36,781 bases of DNA from an uncultured Eubacteriales bacterium. GTDB taxonomy: Bacteria; Bacillota; Clostridia; Oscillospirales; Acutalibacteraceae. The DNA is taken from assembly GCA_900315815.1 (NCBI GenBank), contig ONAS01000008.1:1-36781 (forward strand), given 5' to 3'. A model generated the notes under the pieces. It worked only from the letters and a program-made list of their open reading frames with translations. It did no database searches and was not told where the DNA came from. Both the position numbers and the translations under genes were made by a program. Positions 1 through 7,357 of this stretch are shown in pieces. Numbering within the stretch: the first letter of the stretch is position 1; the number at the start of each line of letters is the position of its first letter.

Positions 1-1
1 C

Positions 2-259
2 AAATTTTCAGCCACTAAATGGAGAAAAATTATTCCGATTTTTCAACCACTAATTACAGATGTTTCCTATATTCGCAAGCATTGTTCGGGCAGAAAAGAA
101 TGTGTTCCAACGTTGAGGAAGAGACACAACTACTGGGTTCTTTCTTTTTCATTTGAGGAAAAGGTGAAGCTGACCGATATCCCGCTTGAGGAACAGATAA
201 TCCTTTCCGTTGACCTTGGAATTAACAGCGCCTGCACTTGTTCGGGACATCTGCCGATA
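2..259 (+). pseudogene. tnpB: IS200/IS605-family TnpB fragment, truncated at both ends
   Basis: An open frame runs in from the left edge and stops at the TAG ending at 259. Its translation carries the block SVDLGINSACTCS (codons about 206-244), which matches the first RuvC-like catalytic motif of TnpB, including the catalytic Asp of DLG. Upstream residues such as IRKHCSGRKECVPTLRKRHN and YWVLSFSFEEKVKLTDIPLE fit the beta-rich region before that motif. TnpB is the RNA-guided nuclease of IS605-type elements. Everything after the first RuvC motif is missing, because the DNA becomes the 3' end of purB on the opposite strand. The 5' part lies outside the window. This is either a decayed element or one side of a chimeric assembly join. 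Family assignment is good; function is lost. Confidence 0.72.
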
Positions 260-1578
260 TAGTCGGCGGGATTCAGCACGCGGTTCATCTCATCGAGCGT
301 CAGGGGAAAATCGGGATGCGCCGCAAGCTGCTCGAGCAGATCGCAGCCTTCGCCGTTATCCATGCGGGCGATCGCCTTCATCGAGCACTGACGGATGATC
401 TCATGGAGATCCTGACGGCTTGCGCCGCGCTTGACGCCCTCCATCATCAGGTTCTCGGTCGCGATAAAGGGCAGATACTCGCGCACTGCTTTTTCGATCA
501 CGGGGGTGTTGACCACGATATCGGCAGTGACCTTCTGCACCAGACGCAGGACCGCGTCGGCGCAGAGGAAGCCCTCGGGCAGTGAGACGCGGCGGTTTGC
601 GGAGTCGTCAAGGGTGCGCTCCATCCACTGGACGGAAACGGTCATCGGCGCGTTCAGCGCGTCCGCCATCAGATAGCGGGACAGCGAACAGACGCGCTCG
701 CACATCATCGGATTGCGCTTGTAGGGCATCGCGGACGAGCCTACCTGTGTTTTGCCGAACGGCTCGAACAGCTGGCGGTCATGCTGCAGCAGACGCATGT
801 CGGTCGCGAATTTGTGGGCGGACTGAGCGATAGAGGACAGTGCGTTGAGGATGCGGGCGTCGACCTTGCGCGGGTAGGTCTGACCCTGTACGTCGAAGAT
901 TTCTTGAAAGCCGAAGGCAGAGGCGATCTTCTGATTCAGCGCGCTGATCTTATCGCTGTCGCCGTCAAACAGCTCGACGAAGCTCGCTTCTGAACCAGTC
1001 GTGCCGCGGCAGCCGAGGAACTTGACGTTTTTCAGAGCGAAATCGATCTCGTCGAGGTCGCTGACGAAATCCTGCAGCCATAAAGAGGCGCGCTTGCCGA
1101 CGGTGACCAGCTGGGCGGGCTGGTAATGGGTGTAGCCGAGTGTGGGCATCGCCTTGTATTTTTCTGCAAAATCGGCGAGGTTCGCGATGACCTTGAGCAG
1201 CTCGCCGCGGATGTAAAGCAGTGCGTCGCGGTAGAGGACGAGGTCCGCGTTATCCGTGACGTAGCAGGAGGTCGCGCCGAGGTGGATGATGCCTGCCGCT
1301 TCGGGAGCGACAGCGCCGTAGGCATGGATATGCGCCATGACGTCGTGCTTGAACTCCTTTTCCTTTTCGGCGGCGTAATCAAAGTCGATGCTGCCGACAT
1401 TGTCCTCAAGCGCCTTGACCTGCTCTTCGGTGATCGGCAGTCCCAGCTCGCTCTCGGCGCGGGCAAGCTCGACCCACAGTCTGCGCCAGGTCTCGATGCG
1501 TGTCTGGGCGGAGAACAGCTCGCTCATATAGTCCGACGCGTAGCGCGCGGAGAAGGGGGATACATAATTGTTTTTCAT
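130..1578 (-). CDS. purB: Adenylosuccinate lyase, C-terminus replaced by foreign sequence
   Basis: PurB cleaves adenylosuccinate to AMP and fumarate, and SAICAR to AICAR, in purine synthesis. The fumarase/aspartase-superfamily signature SSAMPYKRNPMMCERV is present, and family-like sequence runs from the N-terminus to the block ADYIGRCPEQVQ. The chosen ATG at 1578 has GAGAGGA at good spacing. An in-frame ATG at 1599 lacks a ribosome binding site and overlaps the TGA of the upstream esterase. After about position 226 the frame enters the antisense of a TnpB fragment and continues for about 33 unrelated residues to a stop at 130, so the native last 15-20 residues appear to be missing. It is the third gene of a purA-esterase-purB operon. 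The enzyme may still fold, or the end may be an assembly artefact. Confidence 0.9.
   Translation of the reverse strand: MKNNYVSPFSARYASDYMSELFSAQTRIETWRRLWVELARAESELGLPITEEQVKALEDNVGSIDFDYAAEKEKEFKHDVMAHIHAYGAVAPEAAGIIHLGATSCYVTDNADLVLYRDALLYIRGELLKVIANLADFAEKYKAMPTLGYTHYQPAQLVTVGKRASLWLQDFVSDLDEIDFALKNVKFLGCRGTTGSEASFVELFDGDSDKISALNQKIASAFGFQEIFDVQGQTYPRKVDARILNALSSIAQSAHKFATDMRLLQHDRQLFEPFGKTQVGSSAMPYKRNPMMCERVCSLSRYLMADALNAPMTVSVQWMERTLDDSANRRVSLPEGFLCADAVLRLVQKVTADIVVNTPVIEKAVREYLPFIATENLMMEGVKRGASRQDLHEIIRQCSMKAIARMDNGEGCDLLEQLAAHPDFPLTLDEMNRVLNPADYIGRCPEQVQALLIPRSTERIICSSSGISVSFTFSSNEKERTQ
226..244. other. tnpB/purB junction
   Basis: Within these bases the plus strand still reads as the TnpB motif (…SACTCS) while the minus strand still reads as the PurB C-terminal region (…EQVQAL). 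The two homologies meet or overlap here with no spacer, no target-site duplication and no IS end visible. Such a join in microhomology fits an illegitimate recombination event or a short-overlap assembly chimera. Confidence 0.55.
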
Positions 1579-1595
1579 ATGATTTCCTCTCTTTT

Positions 1596-2825
1596 TCATT
1601 TTTTCTGCAGCGGTTCGATCCGCTGAAACACCGTCGCTTCGAGGAACTCCGAAAAGAATCTGCGCCAGAAGGTCACGTGGTGACCGCCCGGTTCATAGAA
1701 TTCATACGCCAGTTTATCTTCCGGGTATCCCATCTTTTTCAGCCTTTCCGCCATTGCGGTGACGTCGCCGTCCATATCGGTATCGCCTCCGCCGCCGGAA
1801 TAAATATAGAGAAACGCCGTATTCTTTTCAAAGTCTTTTTGCTTCAGATACTCCGTCCACGCGGTGTCGCCGTAGGTCCAGAACGACGGAGACAGCGCGC
1901 CGACGGTACCGAAAATATCCGGATACTCCATGCCGATGTAGAACGCCTCCAGTCCTCCGAGCGACGCACCGGTCACAGAGGTGTGCCGCGCGTCGGAATA
2001 AACGTGGTAGTTCTGCCTGATATACGGCACGAGCGTTTCGGCGACAAAGCGGGCAAAATCATTGCCTGTCCTTTTTGACATGGCGCTGTATTCGCTGTCT
2101 GCCATTTCTCCGATGTCGGGGATGAGCTCGTCGTCGCGCGAATAGTTGACCATATCGCCGTAGGTACTGATGCCTATGATGATTGCCCGATAGCCGGTCG
2201 TCGCGGTCATGCTTCTGACCTGCTCGGGGATATTCATGACGTCCTTCGGCGTTGATCCCGGTTCTTCGATAACGGCGTCATCCTGACCGTCGAGTAAATA
2301 GATGCTGGCATACGGTTCATCAGAGTCCGGATCATAGCCGTCGGGCGTCCAGATATGGATCTTCTTGTCATAGCCGTTGCAATCGATGGTGAAATGCTCA
2401 TAATGCGGGAAATAATCGATTTCTTCGCCCTCTGTATACGGCAGAAAACCGTATTCGGAATTGTTCCAGCCGCTGACGCAATTGTTGAACGCAAAGTCAT
2501 TGGTCTTTTTGTCGCCGTGGGTGATATACGCCATGTTGTAAACGGCGGTGTCGCCCTCACAGGAAAAGGTGCAGGAATCGTCATCCTCCTTGATCTTTTC
2601 CATTTCAACGTCCGTACTGTTGCCGTCGGCGCTGTTGAAGAAGGTGACGACGGCTTTATCGCATTTATCTTTATCTTTGAAGTAAAGGATATGATGCCTT
2701 TTGTCTGTTTGGATCGTATGATTCGTTGGGGATCGGACAGCGTCTGACGATTGGTTTGAACCGCACGCCGTGAACAGCGACGCCAGCATCACTGCGGTCA
2801 GCAGTGCCGACAAAAGCCTTTTCAT
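1596..2825 (-). CDS. Secreted lipoprotein esterase (esterase D / enterochelin-esterase-like)
   Basis: This is an alpha/beta hydrolase of the esterase D family (PF00756) anchored as a lipoprotein. The start at 2825 gives a signal peptide, MKRLLSALLTAVMLASLFTA, with lipobox LFTAC. A longer in-frame start at 2948 would overlap purA and bury the signal peptide, so it is rejected. The nucleophile elbow SVTGASLGGLEAF contains GxSxG, the oxyanion-side strand reads ASIYLLDGQDD, and the catalytic His is probably in GGHHVTFW near the C-terminus. The gene starts 7 bp after the purA stop without a clear Shine-Dalgarno, so it probably depends on translational coupling; its TGA touches purB. Relatives hydrolyse acyl or feruloyl esters or siderophore esters; the substrate cannot be read here. 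It acts outside the membrane, which is odd for an operon otherwise devoted to purines. Confidence 0.85.
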   Translation of the reverse strand: MKRLLSALLTAVMLASLFTACGSNQSSDAVRSPTNHTIQTDKRHHILYFKDKDKCDKAVVTFFNSADGNSTDVEMEKIKEDDDSCTFSCEGDTAVYNMAYITHGDKKTNDFAFNNCVSGWNNSEYGFLPYTEGEEIDYFPHYEHFTIDCNGYDKKIHIWTPDGYDPDSDEPYASIYLLDGQDDAVIEEPGSTPKDVMNIPEQVRSMTATTGYRAIIIGISTYGDMVNYSRDDELIPDIGEMADSEYSAMSKRTGNDFARFVAETLVPYIRQNYHVYSDARHTSVTGASLGGLEAFYIGMEYPDIFGTVGALSPSFWTYGDTAWTEYLKQKDFEKNTAFLYIYSGGGGDTDMDGDVTAMAERLKKMGYPEDKLAYEFYEPGGHHVTFWRRFFSEFLEATVFQRIEPLQKK

Positions 2826-2832
2826 ACGATCG

Positions 2833-4107
2833 TTAACGGATGATGATGCTGTCGCGCTCGGCGCCGACAGAGATGTATTTGATGAAGCAGCCGATCTGCT
2901 TTTCGATATAGAGAACGTAGTCCCGCGCTTCCTTGGGAAGATCCTCAAAGCGGCGGACGCCGGAGATATCGGTCTTCCAGCCGGGCAGATATTCGGTGAC
3001 CGGCTCTGCCTTCGGGAGAAGGCTCGGGAACGGGAATTTGTCGGTGGTGCGGTCGCCGACCTTGTATTTGGTGCAGACGGGGATCCTGTCCATATAGCTG
3101 AGGACGTCCATCTTGGTCAGAGCGATCTCGGTCGCGCCCTGCATGCGTACGCCGTAGCGTGTTGCGACAACGTCGAAGGAACCGACGCGGCGGGGTCTGC
3201 CGGTCTTTGCGCCGAACTCGCCGCCCGCCTCGCGGAGCTTTTCGGCTTCCTCGCCGAACCACTCGCTGGTGAACGGACCTTCGCCGACACAGGTGGAATA
3301 CGCCTTGACGACGCCGATGATCTTGTCGAGCCGCAGGGAGGGAAGTCCCGCGCCGATGGGCGCGTAGGCGGCGATGGTGGAGGAGGAGGTCGTGTAGGGA
3401 TGGATACCGAAATCGATATCTCTCAGAGCGCCGAGCTGTGCCTCGAACAGCACATCCTTGTCGGTGTCCTTGGCATTGTCAAAGAAGTATTCGAGATCGC
3501 CGATATAGGGCATCAGCTTGATGCAGTAATCGTTATACCACTGCTTGAGCTCCTCTGCGGTCGTCGGCTTTGCGCCGTAGACCTTTTCGAGGGTGAGGTT
3601 TTTCCATTCCATGATCGGGATCAGATGCTCAAAAAACGCTTTTTCGTCCAGTATCTCTCCCGCGAGGACGGTTTTTTTCTGGTACTTATCGGAGTAAAAC
3701 GGCGCGATGCCCTGTTTGGTGGAGCCGTATTTTTTATCGGCGAGGCGCTGCTCCTCCAGACAGTCCAGCTCCTTGTGCCACGGCAGAAGGAGAGAGGCGC
3801 GCGAGCTGATCTTCAGGTTGTCGGGATTCAGCTTGATCCCCTTTTCGCGGACATACTCGATCTCCTTGATCAGGTTTTCCGGATCGACGGCGACGCCGTT
3901 GCCGATCACGGATACGACATCCTTGTGAAAAATACCGGAGGGCAGAAGATGCAGAGCAAATTTGCCGTAGTCGTTGATGACGGTATGACCGGCGTTTCCG
4001 CCGCCCTGATAACGAACGACGACGTCATAGTCGGCACAGATCAGATCGACCATCCTGCCCTTGCCTTCATCGCCCCAGTTGATGCCTACGATTGCGCAGT
4101 TTGACAT
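2833..4107 (-). CDS. purA: Adenylosuccinate synthetase
   Basis: PurA joins IMP and aspartate using GTP to make adenylosuccinate, the first committed step to AMP, in the cytoplasm. The N-terminal GTP/IMP loop GINWGDEGKGRMVDL carries the catalytic Asp, and GGGNAGHTV carries the catalytic His. Later family blocks such as YTTSSST, GEGPFTSE and KTGRPRRVG are all present. At 424 residues the length is normal. The start ATG at 4107 is preceded by a strong AGGAGG. It is the first gene of an operon with the esterase and purB, so both enzymes of the IMP-to-AMP branch are made from one transcript. The first two steps of this transcript are probably driven by the extended -10 promoter just upstream. Confidence 0.97.
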   Translation of the reverse strand: MSNCAIVGINWGDEGKGRMVDLICADYDVVVRYQGGGNAGHTVINDYGKFALHLLPSGIFHKDVVSVIGNGVAVDPENLIKEIEYVREKGIKLNPDNLKISSRASLLLPWHKELDCLEEQRLADKKYGSTKQGIAPFYSDKYQKKTVLAGEILDEKAFFEHLIPIMEWKNLTLEKVYGAKPTTAEELKQWYNDYCIKLMPYIGDLEYFFDNAKDTDKDVLFEAQLGALRDIDFGIHPYTTSSSTIAAYAPIGAGLPSLRLDKIIGVVKAYSTCVGEGPFTSEWFGEEAEKLREAGGEFGAKTGRPRRVGSFDVVATRYGVRMQGATEIALTKMDVLSYMDRIPVCTKYKVGDRTTDKFPFPSLLPKAEPVTEYLPGWKTDISGVRRFEDLPKEARDYVLYIEKQIGCFIKYISVGAERDSIIIR

Positions 4108-4172
4108 AGTTACCTCCTAACGGTAAATCACATAACTTGATAGTTGCGTTTGACGATACCTTTCCGCATGAA

Positions 4173-4203
4173 ATTATAGCACATATCAACGGCTGTGGAG
4201 CAA
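4173..4203 (-). promoter_or_regulatory. Probable purA operon promoter (extended -10)
   Basis: On the minus strand TGCTATAAT gives a perfect -10 (plus-strand 4173-4178) with an extended TGC. The -35 is weak (TTGCTC, plus 4198-4203, 19 bp spacer). It lies about 65 bp upstream of the purA start. I saw no clear PurR box or guanine riboswitch in the leader. Confidence 0.55.
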
Positions 4204-4270
4204 AAAAATGCGGTGTGGACAGAATTTTGGATACATGAATAAAATTGCAGGGAGAATTCATGCTTTTGTA

Positions 4271-4298
4271 TTGAATTTTGATGGCGCTTTGCTATAAT
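4271..4298 (+). promoter_or_regulatory. Promoter for the dockerin gene at 4333
   Basis: TTGAAT (4271-4276) and TATAAT (4293-4298) are separated by 16 bp, with an extended TGC before the -10. A strong GGAGGAG at 4321-4327 sits before the ATG at 4333. It is divergent from the purA promoter. Confidence 0.75.
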
Positions 4299-4332
4299 AT
4301 AAGTGTACATAATATATAAAGGAGGAGTTATT

Positions 4333-6321
4333 ATGTTCAAACGTACGATCTCCGTCATCCTGGCGGTGCTTCTGGTATTCGCGGCGGCATCGGTCGCCTT
4401 CGCGGCAGAGCCTGCCCGGGAAACCGGTGACGGAGCTCAGAAAACGCCGGTCATATATTTCGACTCCGAGACCGCAGGATGGTCGGACGCGAAGTATATC
4501 GGCTTCCATATCTGGGAGATCGGCGCGGCTGCGTTCAGCGACTGGGGCGGAAAGGCAGAGCGCGGGACCCGGGTGCTCGAGTATGACGGCGAAATCGTGA
4601 TCGATACGCCGAGCCTTGTCTGGCAATTCGATTTTGCCGCAAAGGGCATCACGCTGGAGGACGGCAAACAGTACGGTGTGATCTTCTACAACGACAAGGG
4701 CGGTCAGACCTATAATCTGCTGTTTGACACCACCTGCCTCGGCGATACCGCTTACTGTGATGTTGATAACGTTTATGAGAATCCCGAGGACAGCTCCAAG
4801 GAAACGCTGCCCGCGTTCTGGGAGCATCAGGATCCGACGATCAACGGTCCGCAAAAGGTCATCAGCTCGGTCGGCAACGTGGTCGGCACCTGTATTCCGA
4901 AGAGCATGACAGCGCAGACCCTGTTTGAGGATTTCCTTGTCAAAACGCTCGACAACGCGCGCACCTTCTCGCTGAAGGACGATCAGAAACTGCTCGATGA
5001 TATCGGCGCGGATCTGGGCCTGACAGCGGACGAGGTCAAAGAATCGCTGGAAAAAGCCGACGTTTCTTCCTCGTGGAAATACAACAGCTCGACGCTTGAG
5101 AAGGAGCATGAGGATCCCGATCCCCAGCCCGAGGGCAGCGTGATCAGCTTTGATGCGAATTCCGCCGGCTGGACAGATTCCGCTTATGTCGGCTTCCATA
5201 TCTGGGAGGTCGGCAAAGGCTCGTTCTTTGAATGGCTATCCAAAAAGGAGTACGGTTCCGATCCGGATCACGACGGCGTATGGAGCTATGATCTCGGCGC
5301 CAACGGCATCAAGCTCGATCCCGCAAAGCATTACGGCGTGATCTTCTATAACGAATACGGTATGGAGCAGACCTATAACCTTCTGTTCGACACTGCCTGC
5401 TTCGGCGACATTGCCTACTGCGCGGACGACGCGATTTTGGAGAATCCCGTCGACAGCGATAAGAAAACGAAGGCCGCCTACTGGAAGAAGCAGGATCCCA
5501 CCGTCAACGGCCCCGAGATGATCGTCACCACCATCGGTACGGTAGCCGGCGTCTGTATCCCGAAGGGTCTCACCGCGTTTGACCTGTTCCTGGATTTCCT
5601 GCTGTACAACTTTGGAGCAGCGAAGGAGTATTCCGGTCTGACAGAGCATCAGCTGATCGAGAATGTCGCAAAGGAACTGGGTCTGACTGTCGAGGACGTC
5701 AAGGACGCGATCCGTATCGCGGGCATCACACCGGATTGGAACGAGGCGCGCTCCGAGCTGGAGCACGAAGCGATCGAGCCGGGCGCTCCCACCAGAGAGC
5801 CCTGTACCGCGGACATCGCTGAGGGCGCTGGCATCGTATCCGCCGACAAAAAGTATCTGGTCATCAATTACAGCCTGCAGCCCGAATATGCCTATGATAC
5901 CGTGACGCTGACCGCCGTGCCTGCCTACGGATATGCGTTCGTTAAGTGGCAGATCGAGGGTGATTACGAAATCGCCGATGATTCCGATCTCTCGAGTACG
6001 GAACTGACGATCAAAGCGTTCAGCGCGATCTCCGCTCACGCGGAATTCAAAGAGGAGCCTCAGACAGAGCCGATGCGCGGCGACTATGACAGCGATAAGG
6101 AAATCACCATCATGGACGCGACCCGCGCACAGAATATCATTGCTGAGCTGATCGAAAGACCCGACAATGAATTCATTGTCGCGGTCGACGCGGATAAGGA
6201 CGGCGAGCTGACGATCCTTGACGCGACGAGGATCCAGCGCGTGATCGCCGATCTGTGCGACTGGGACGGCAACCCGCTCCCCGTGAGCGAACCGGACGAG
6301 CTTCCGCTGAATCCGGCATAA
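4333..6321 (+). CDS. Secreted dockerin protein with a duplicated large domain
   Basis: A 662-residue exported protein. The signal peptide MFKRTISVILAVLLVFAAAS ends in AFA-A. Two related domains of about 210-230 residues follow (roughly 40-260 and 270-478), sharing blocks such as AGWxDxxYxGFHIWE, YGVIFYN, TYNLLFDT, DIAYC/DTAYC, ENPxDSxK and NGPxxxxxxxGxVxGxCIPK. This domain recurs in Ruminococcaceae dockerin proteins, but I know no established activity for it. Residues about 500-575 resemble an InlB-type beta repeat (VTLTAVPAYGYAFVKW). The C-terminus (from about 581) is a type I dockerin with two calcium loops, GDYDSDKEITIMDAT and DADKDGELTILDATRIQ, so the protein should dock to a cohesin-bearing scaffold or surface protein. 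No catalytic glycosidase module is recognisable. The start is set by the RBS and signal peptide. Confidence 0.88.
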   Translation: MFKRTISVILAVLLVFAAASVAFAAEPARETGDGAQKTPVIYFDSETAGWSDAKYIGFHIWEIGAAAFSDWGGKAERGTRVLEYDGEIVIDTPSLVWQFDFAAKGITLEDGKQYGVIFYNDKGGQTYNLLFDTTCLGDTAYCDVDNVYENPEDSSKETLPAFWEHQDPTINGPQKVISSVGNVVGTCIPKSMTAQTLFEDFLVKTLDNARTFSLKDDQKLLDDIGADLGLTADEVKESLEKADVSSSWKYNSSTLEKEHEDPDPQPEGSVISFDANSAGWTDSAYVGFHIWEVGKGSFFEWLSKKEYGSDPDHDGVWSYDLGANGIKLDPAKHYGVIFYNEYGMEQTYNLLFDTACFGDIAYCADDAILENPVDSDKKTKAAYWKKQDPTVNGPEMIVTTIGTVAGVCIPKGLTAFDLFLDFLLYNFGAAKEYSGLTEHQLIENVAKELGLTVEDVKDAIRIAGITPDWNEARSELEHEAIEPGAPTREPCTADIAEGAGIVSADKKYLVINYSLQPEYAYDTVTLTAVPAYGYAFVKWQIEGDYEIADDSDLSSTELTIKAFSAISAHAEFKEEPQTEPMRGDYDSDKEITIMDATRAQNIIAELIERPDNEFIVAVDADKDGELTILDATRIQRVIADLCDWDGNPLPVSEPDELPLNPA

Positions 6322-6346
6322 CGATTGAATTGAGTATGAAAAACGG

Positions 6347-6370
6347 CCTCCCCGTCGGACGGCGGGGAGG
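6347..6370. other. GC-rich hairpin after the dockerin gene
   Basis: CCTCCCCG (6347-6354) pairs with CGGGGAGG (6363-6370). No T-run follows on the plus strand; the poly-A before it would be a T-run on the minus strand. It could stabilise the 3' end of the mRNA, but it is not a convincing plus-strand terminator. Confidence 0.4.
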
Positions 6371-6400
6371 TCGGAATATGTACAGGCTTTGGAGGCGCAT

Positions 6401-7093
6401 ATGAAAAAAACGACGATCGCGATACTGGGCGCCGCCGCTTTGGCTGTTTCGCTGGCGGCGGGGTACTTTTTCAGCGTCGGCTCTTCGACCTACGGCATGC
6501 TGCTGGGCGCGGTCGGCGCGCTGCTGCTGTGGTTTCTGATCTCCCGCATGCGTTCTTCGGAAAAGAAAGCCGCAAAAACCGCGTGGGCATTCGAGCATCC
6601 CGCGATCAACCTCGCCTTTTACAGCGAGCTGAGCCGTCTGATCGACGAGGGCAAGGACATCAACGCTCAGCTGCGCTCCTGCGGAGCGCCGCAGAACATC
6701 GTCAAAAGCGTGAATATCGGCGGGGCGACGCGATGGTATTATCACAAGGACGGGATGCCGTACAATGAGTTCTGCGCGGATATCCCCGCAGGCGAGACGC
6801 CCGCGGTTTCCCATCCGAACGTCACGGCACAGCGTACCGATATGCAGAACGGGAAAGCGGTCCATGTGATCACGGTCGATCTGTACCGCGCGCTGTGGGA
6901 CTGGGGCGAGCAGCATCCCGAGAAACGCCGCTATGCCAATTCGATGCGCATCGCGTTCCACGGCGCCTACAAGCCCGATACGGAGAGCGGCGGCAACTCG
7001 TATCTGGACAAGTCCATCGAGTCGGTGCGGTCGGCGCGCAAGGCAAACAAGAAAAAACCGAAGAAGAAGCGTCGGGATACCGACCCGAAGTAA
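6401..7093 (+). CDS. Membrane-anchored protein of unknown function
   Basis: I do not recognise this 230-residue protein. The ATG at 6401 is preceded by GGAGG at 6391-6395; an in-frame TTG at 6389 overlaps that site and is less likely. Two hydrophobic segments lie at the N-terminus (about residues 4-24 and 31-48, containing GMLLGAVGALLLWFLI), followed by SRMRSSEKK, so the body is probably cytoplasmic. That soluble part (about 55-215) holds NLAFYSELSRLIDEGKDINA and RWYYHKDGMPYNEFCADIP, with no catalytic motif I can name. The tail is very basic (KANKKKPKKKRR), which may contact phospholipid or nucleic acid. It sits alone between the dockerin gene and fbp on the same strand. No promoter of its own is obvious, so it may be read through from the upstream gene. 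Confidence 0.72.
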   Translation: MKKTTIAILGAAALAVSLAAGYFFSVGSSTYGMLLGAVGALLLWFLISRMRSSEKKAAKTAWAFEHPAINLAFYSELSRLIDEGKDINAQLRSCGAPQNIVKSVNIGGATRWYYHKDGMPYNEFCADIPAGETPAVSHPNVTAQRTDMQNGKAVHVITVDLYRALWDWGEQHPEKRRYANSMRIAFHGAYKPDTESGGNSYLDKSIESVRSARKANKKKPKKKRRDTDPK

Positions 7094-7300
7094 CAGCCTC
7101 TGCGGTCCTTTAGACAGCGGCGGCTGTTCTGCTTATCGGAAAATTCGCGTTCGCCGAAAGACTCTGAAAGCGGCGATCATTCTGTGATGAGCGGAGCGGA
7201 CGTCGATCCGCTGTTTTGTCCGGGGACGGCGTCGGGGAAGCCGAACTGCGGAAGGACCGGCGGATTTTGCCCCGCGCGGAAAAAAGATCTTCCCGCCGCA

Positions 7301-7329
7301 TTTACAAAACGCGCGGACTTTGCTACAAT
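7301..7329 (+). promoter_or_regulatory. fbp promoter
   Basis: TTTACA (7301-7306) and TACAAT (7324-7329) are 17 bp apart, with an extended TGC before the -10. The -10 overlaps the upstream in-frame ATG at 7328, so that ATG cannot be the translation start if this promoter is used. Confidence 0.75.
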
Positions 7330-7357
7330 GAGAAAAAGAGCCGAAAGGAGCATGACC

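Noticed and set aside
2770-4104. 444-codon plus-strand open frame opposite purA
   Set aside because: It lies wholly antisense to an unmistakable PurA and has no family motif; long antisense frames are common in this codon usage.
4108-4270. Purine riboswitch upstream of purA
   Set aside because: The leader is only about 60 nt and shows no recognisable purine aptamer core.
6347-6370. Plus-strand terminator after the dockerin gene
   Set aside because: A good stem, but the T-run is on the wrong side for plus-strand transcription and no minus-strand gene ends here.
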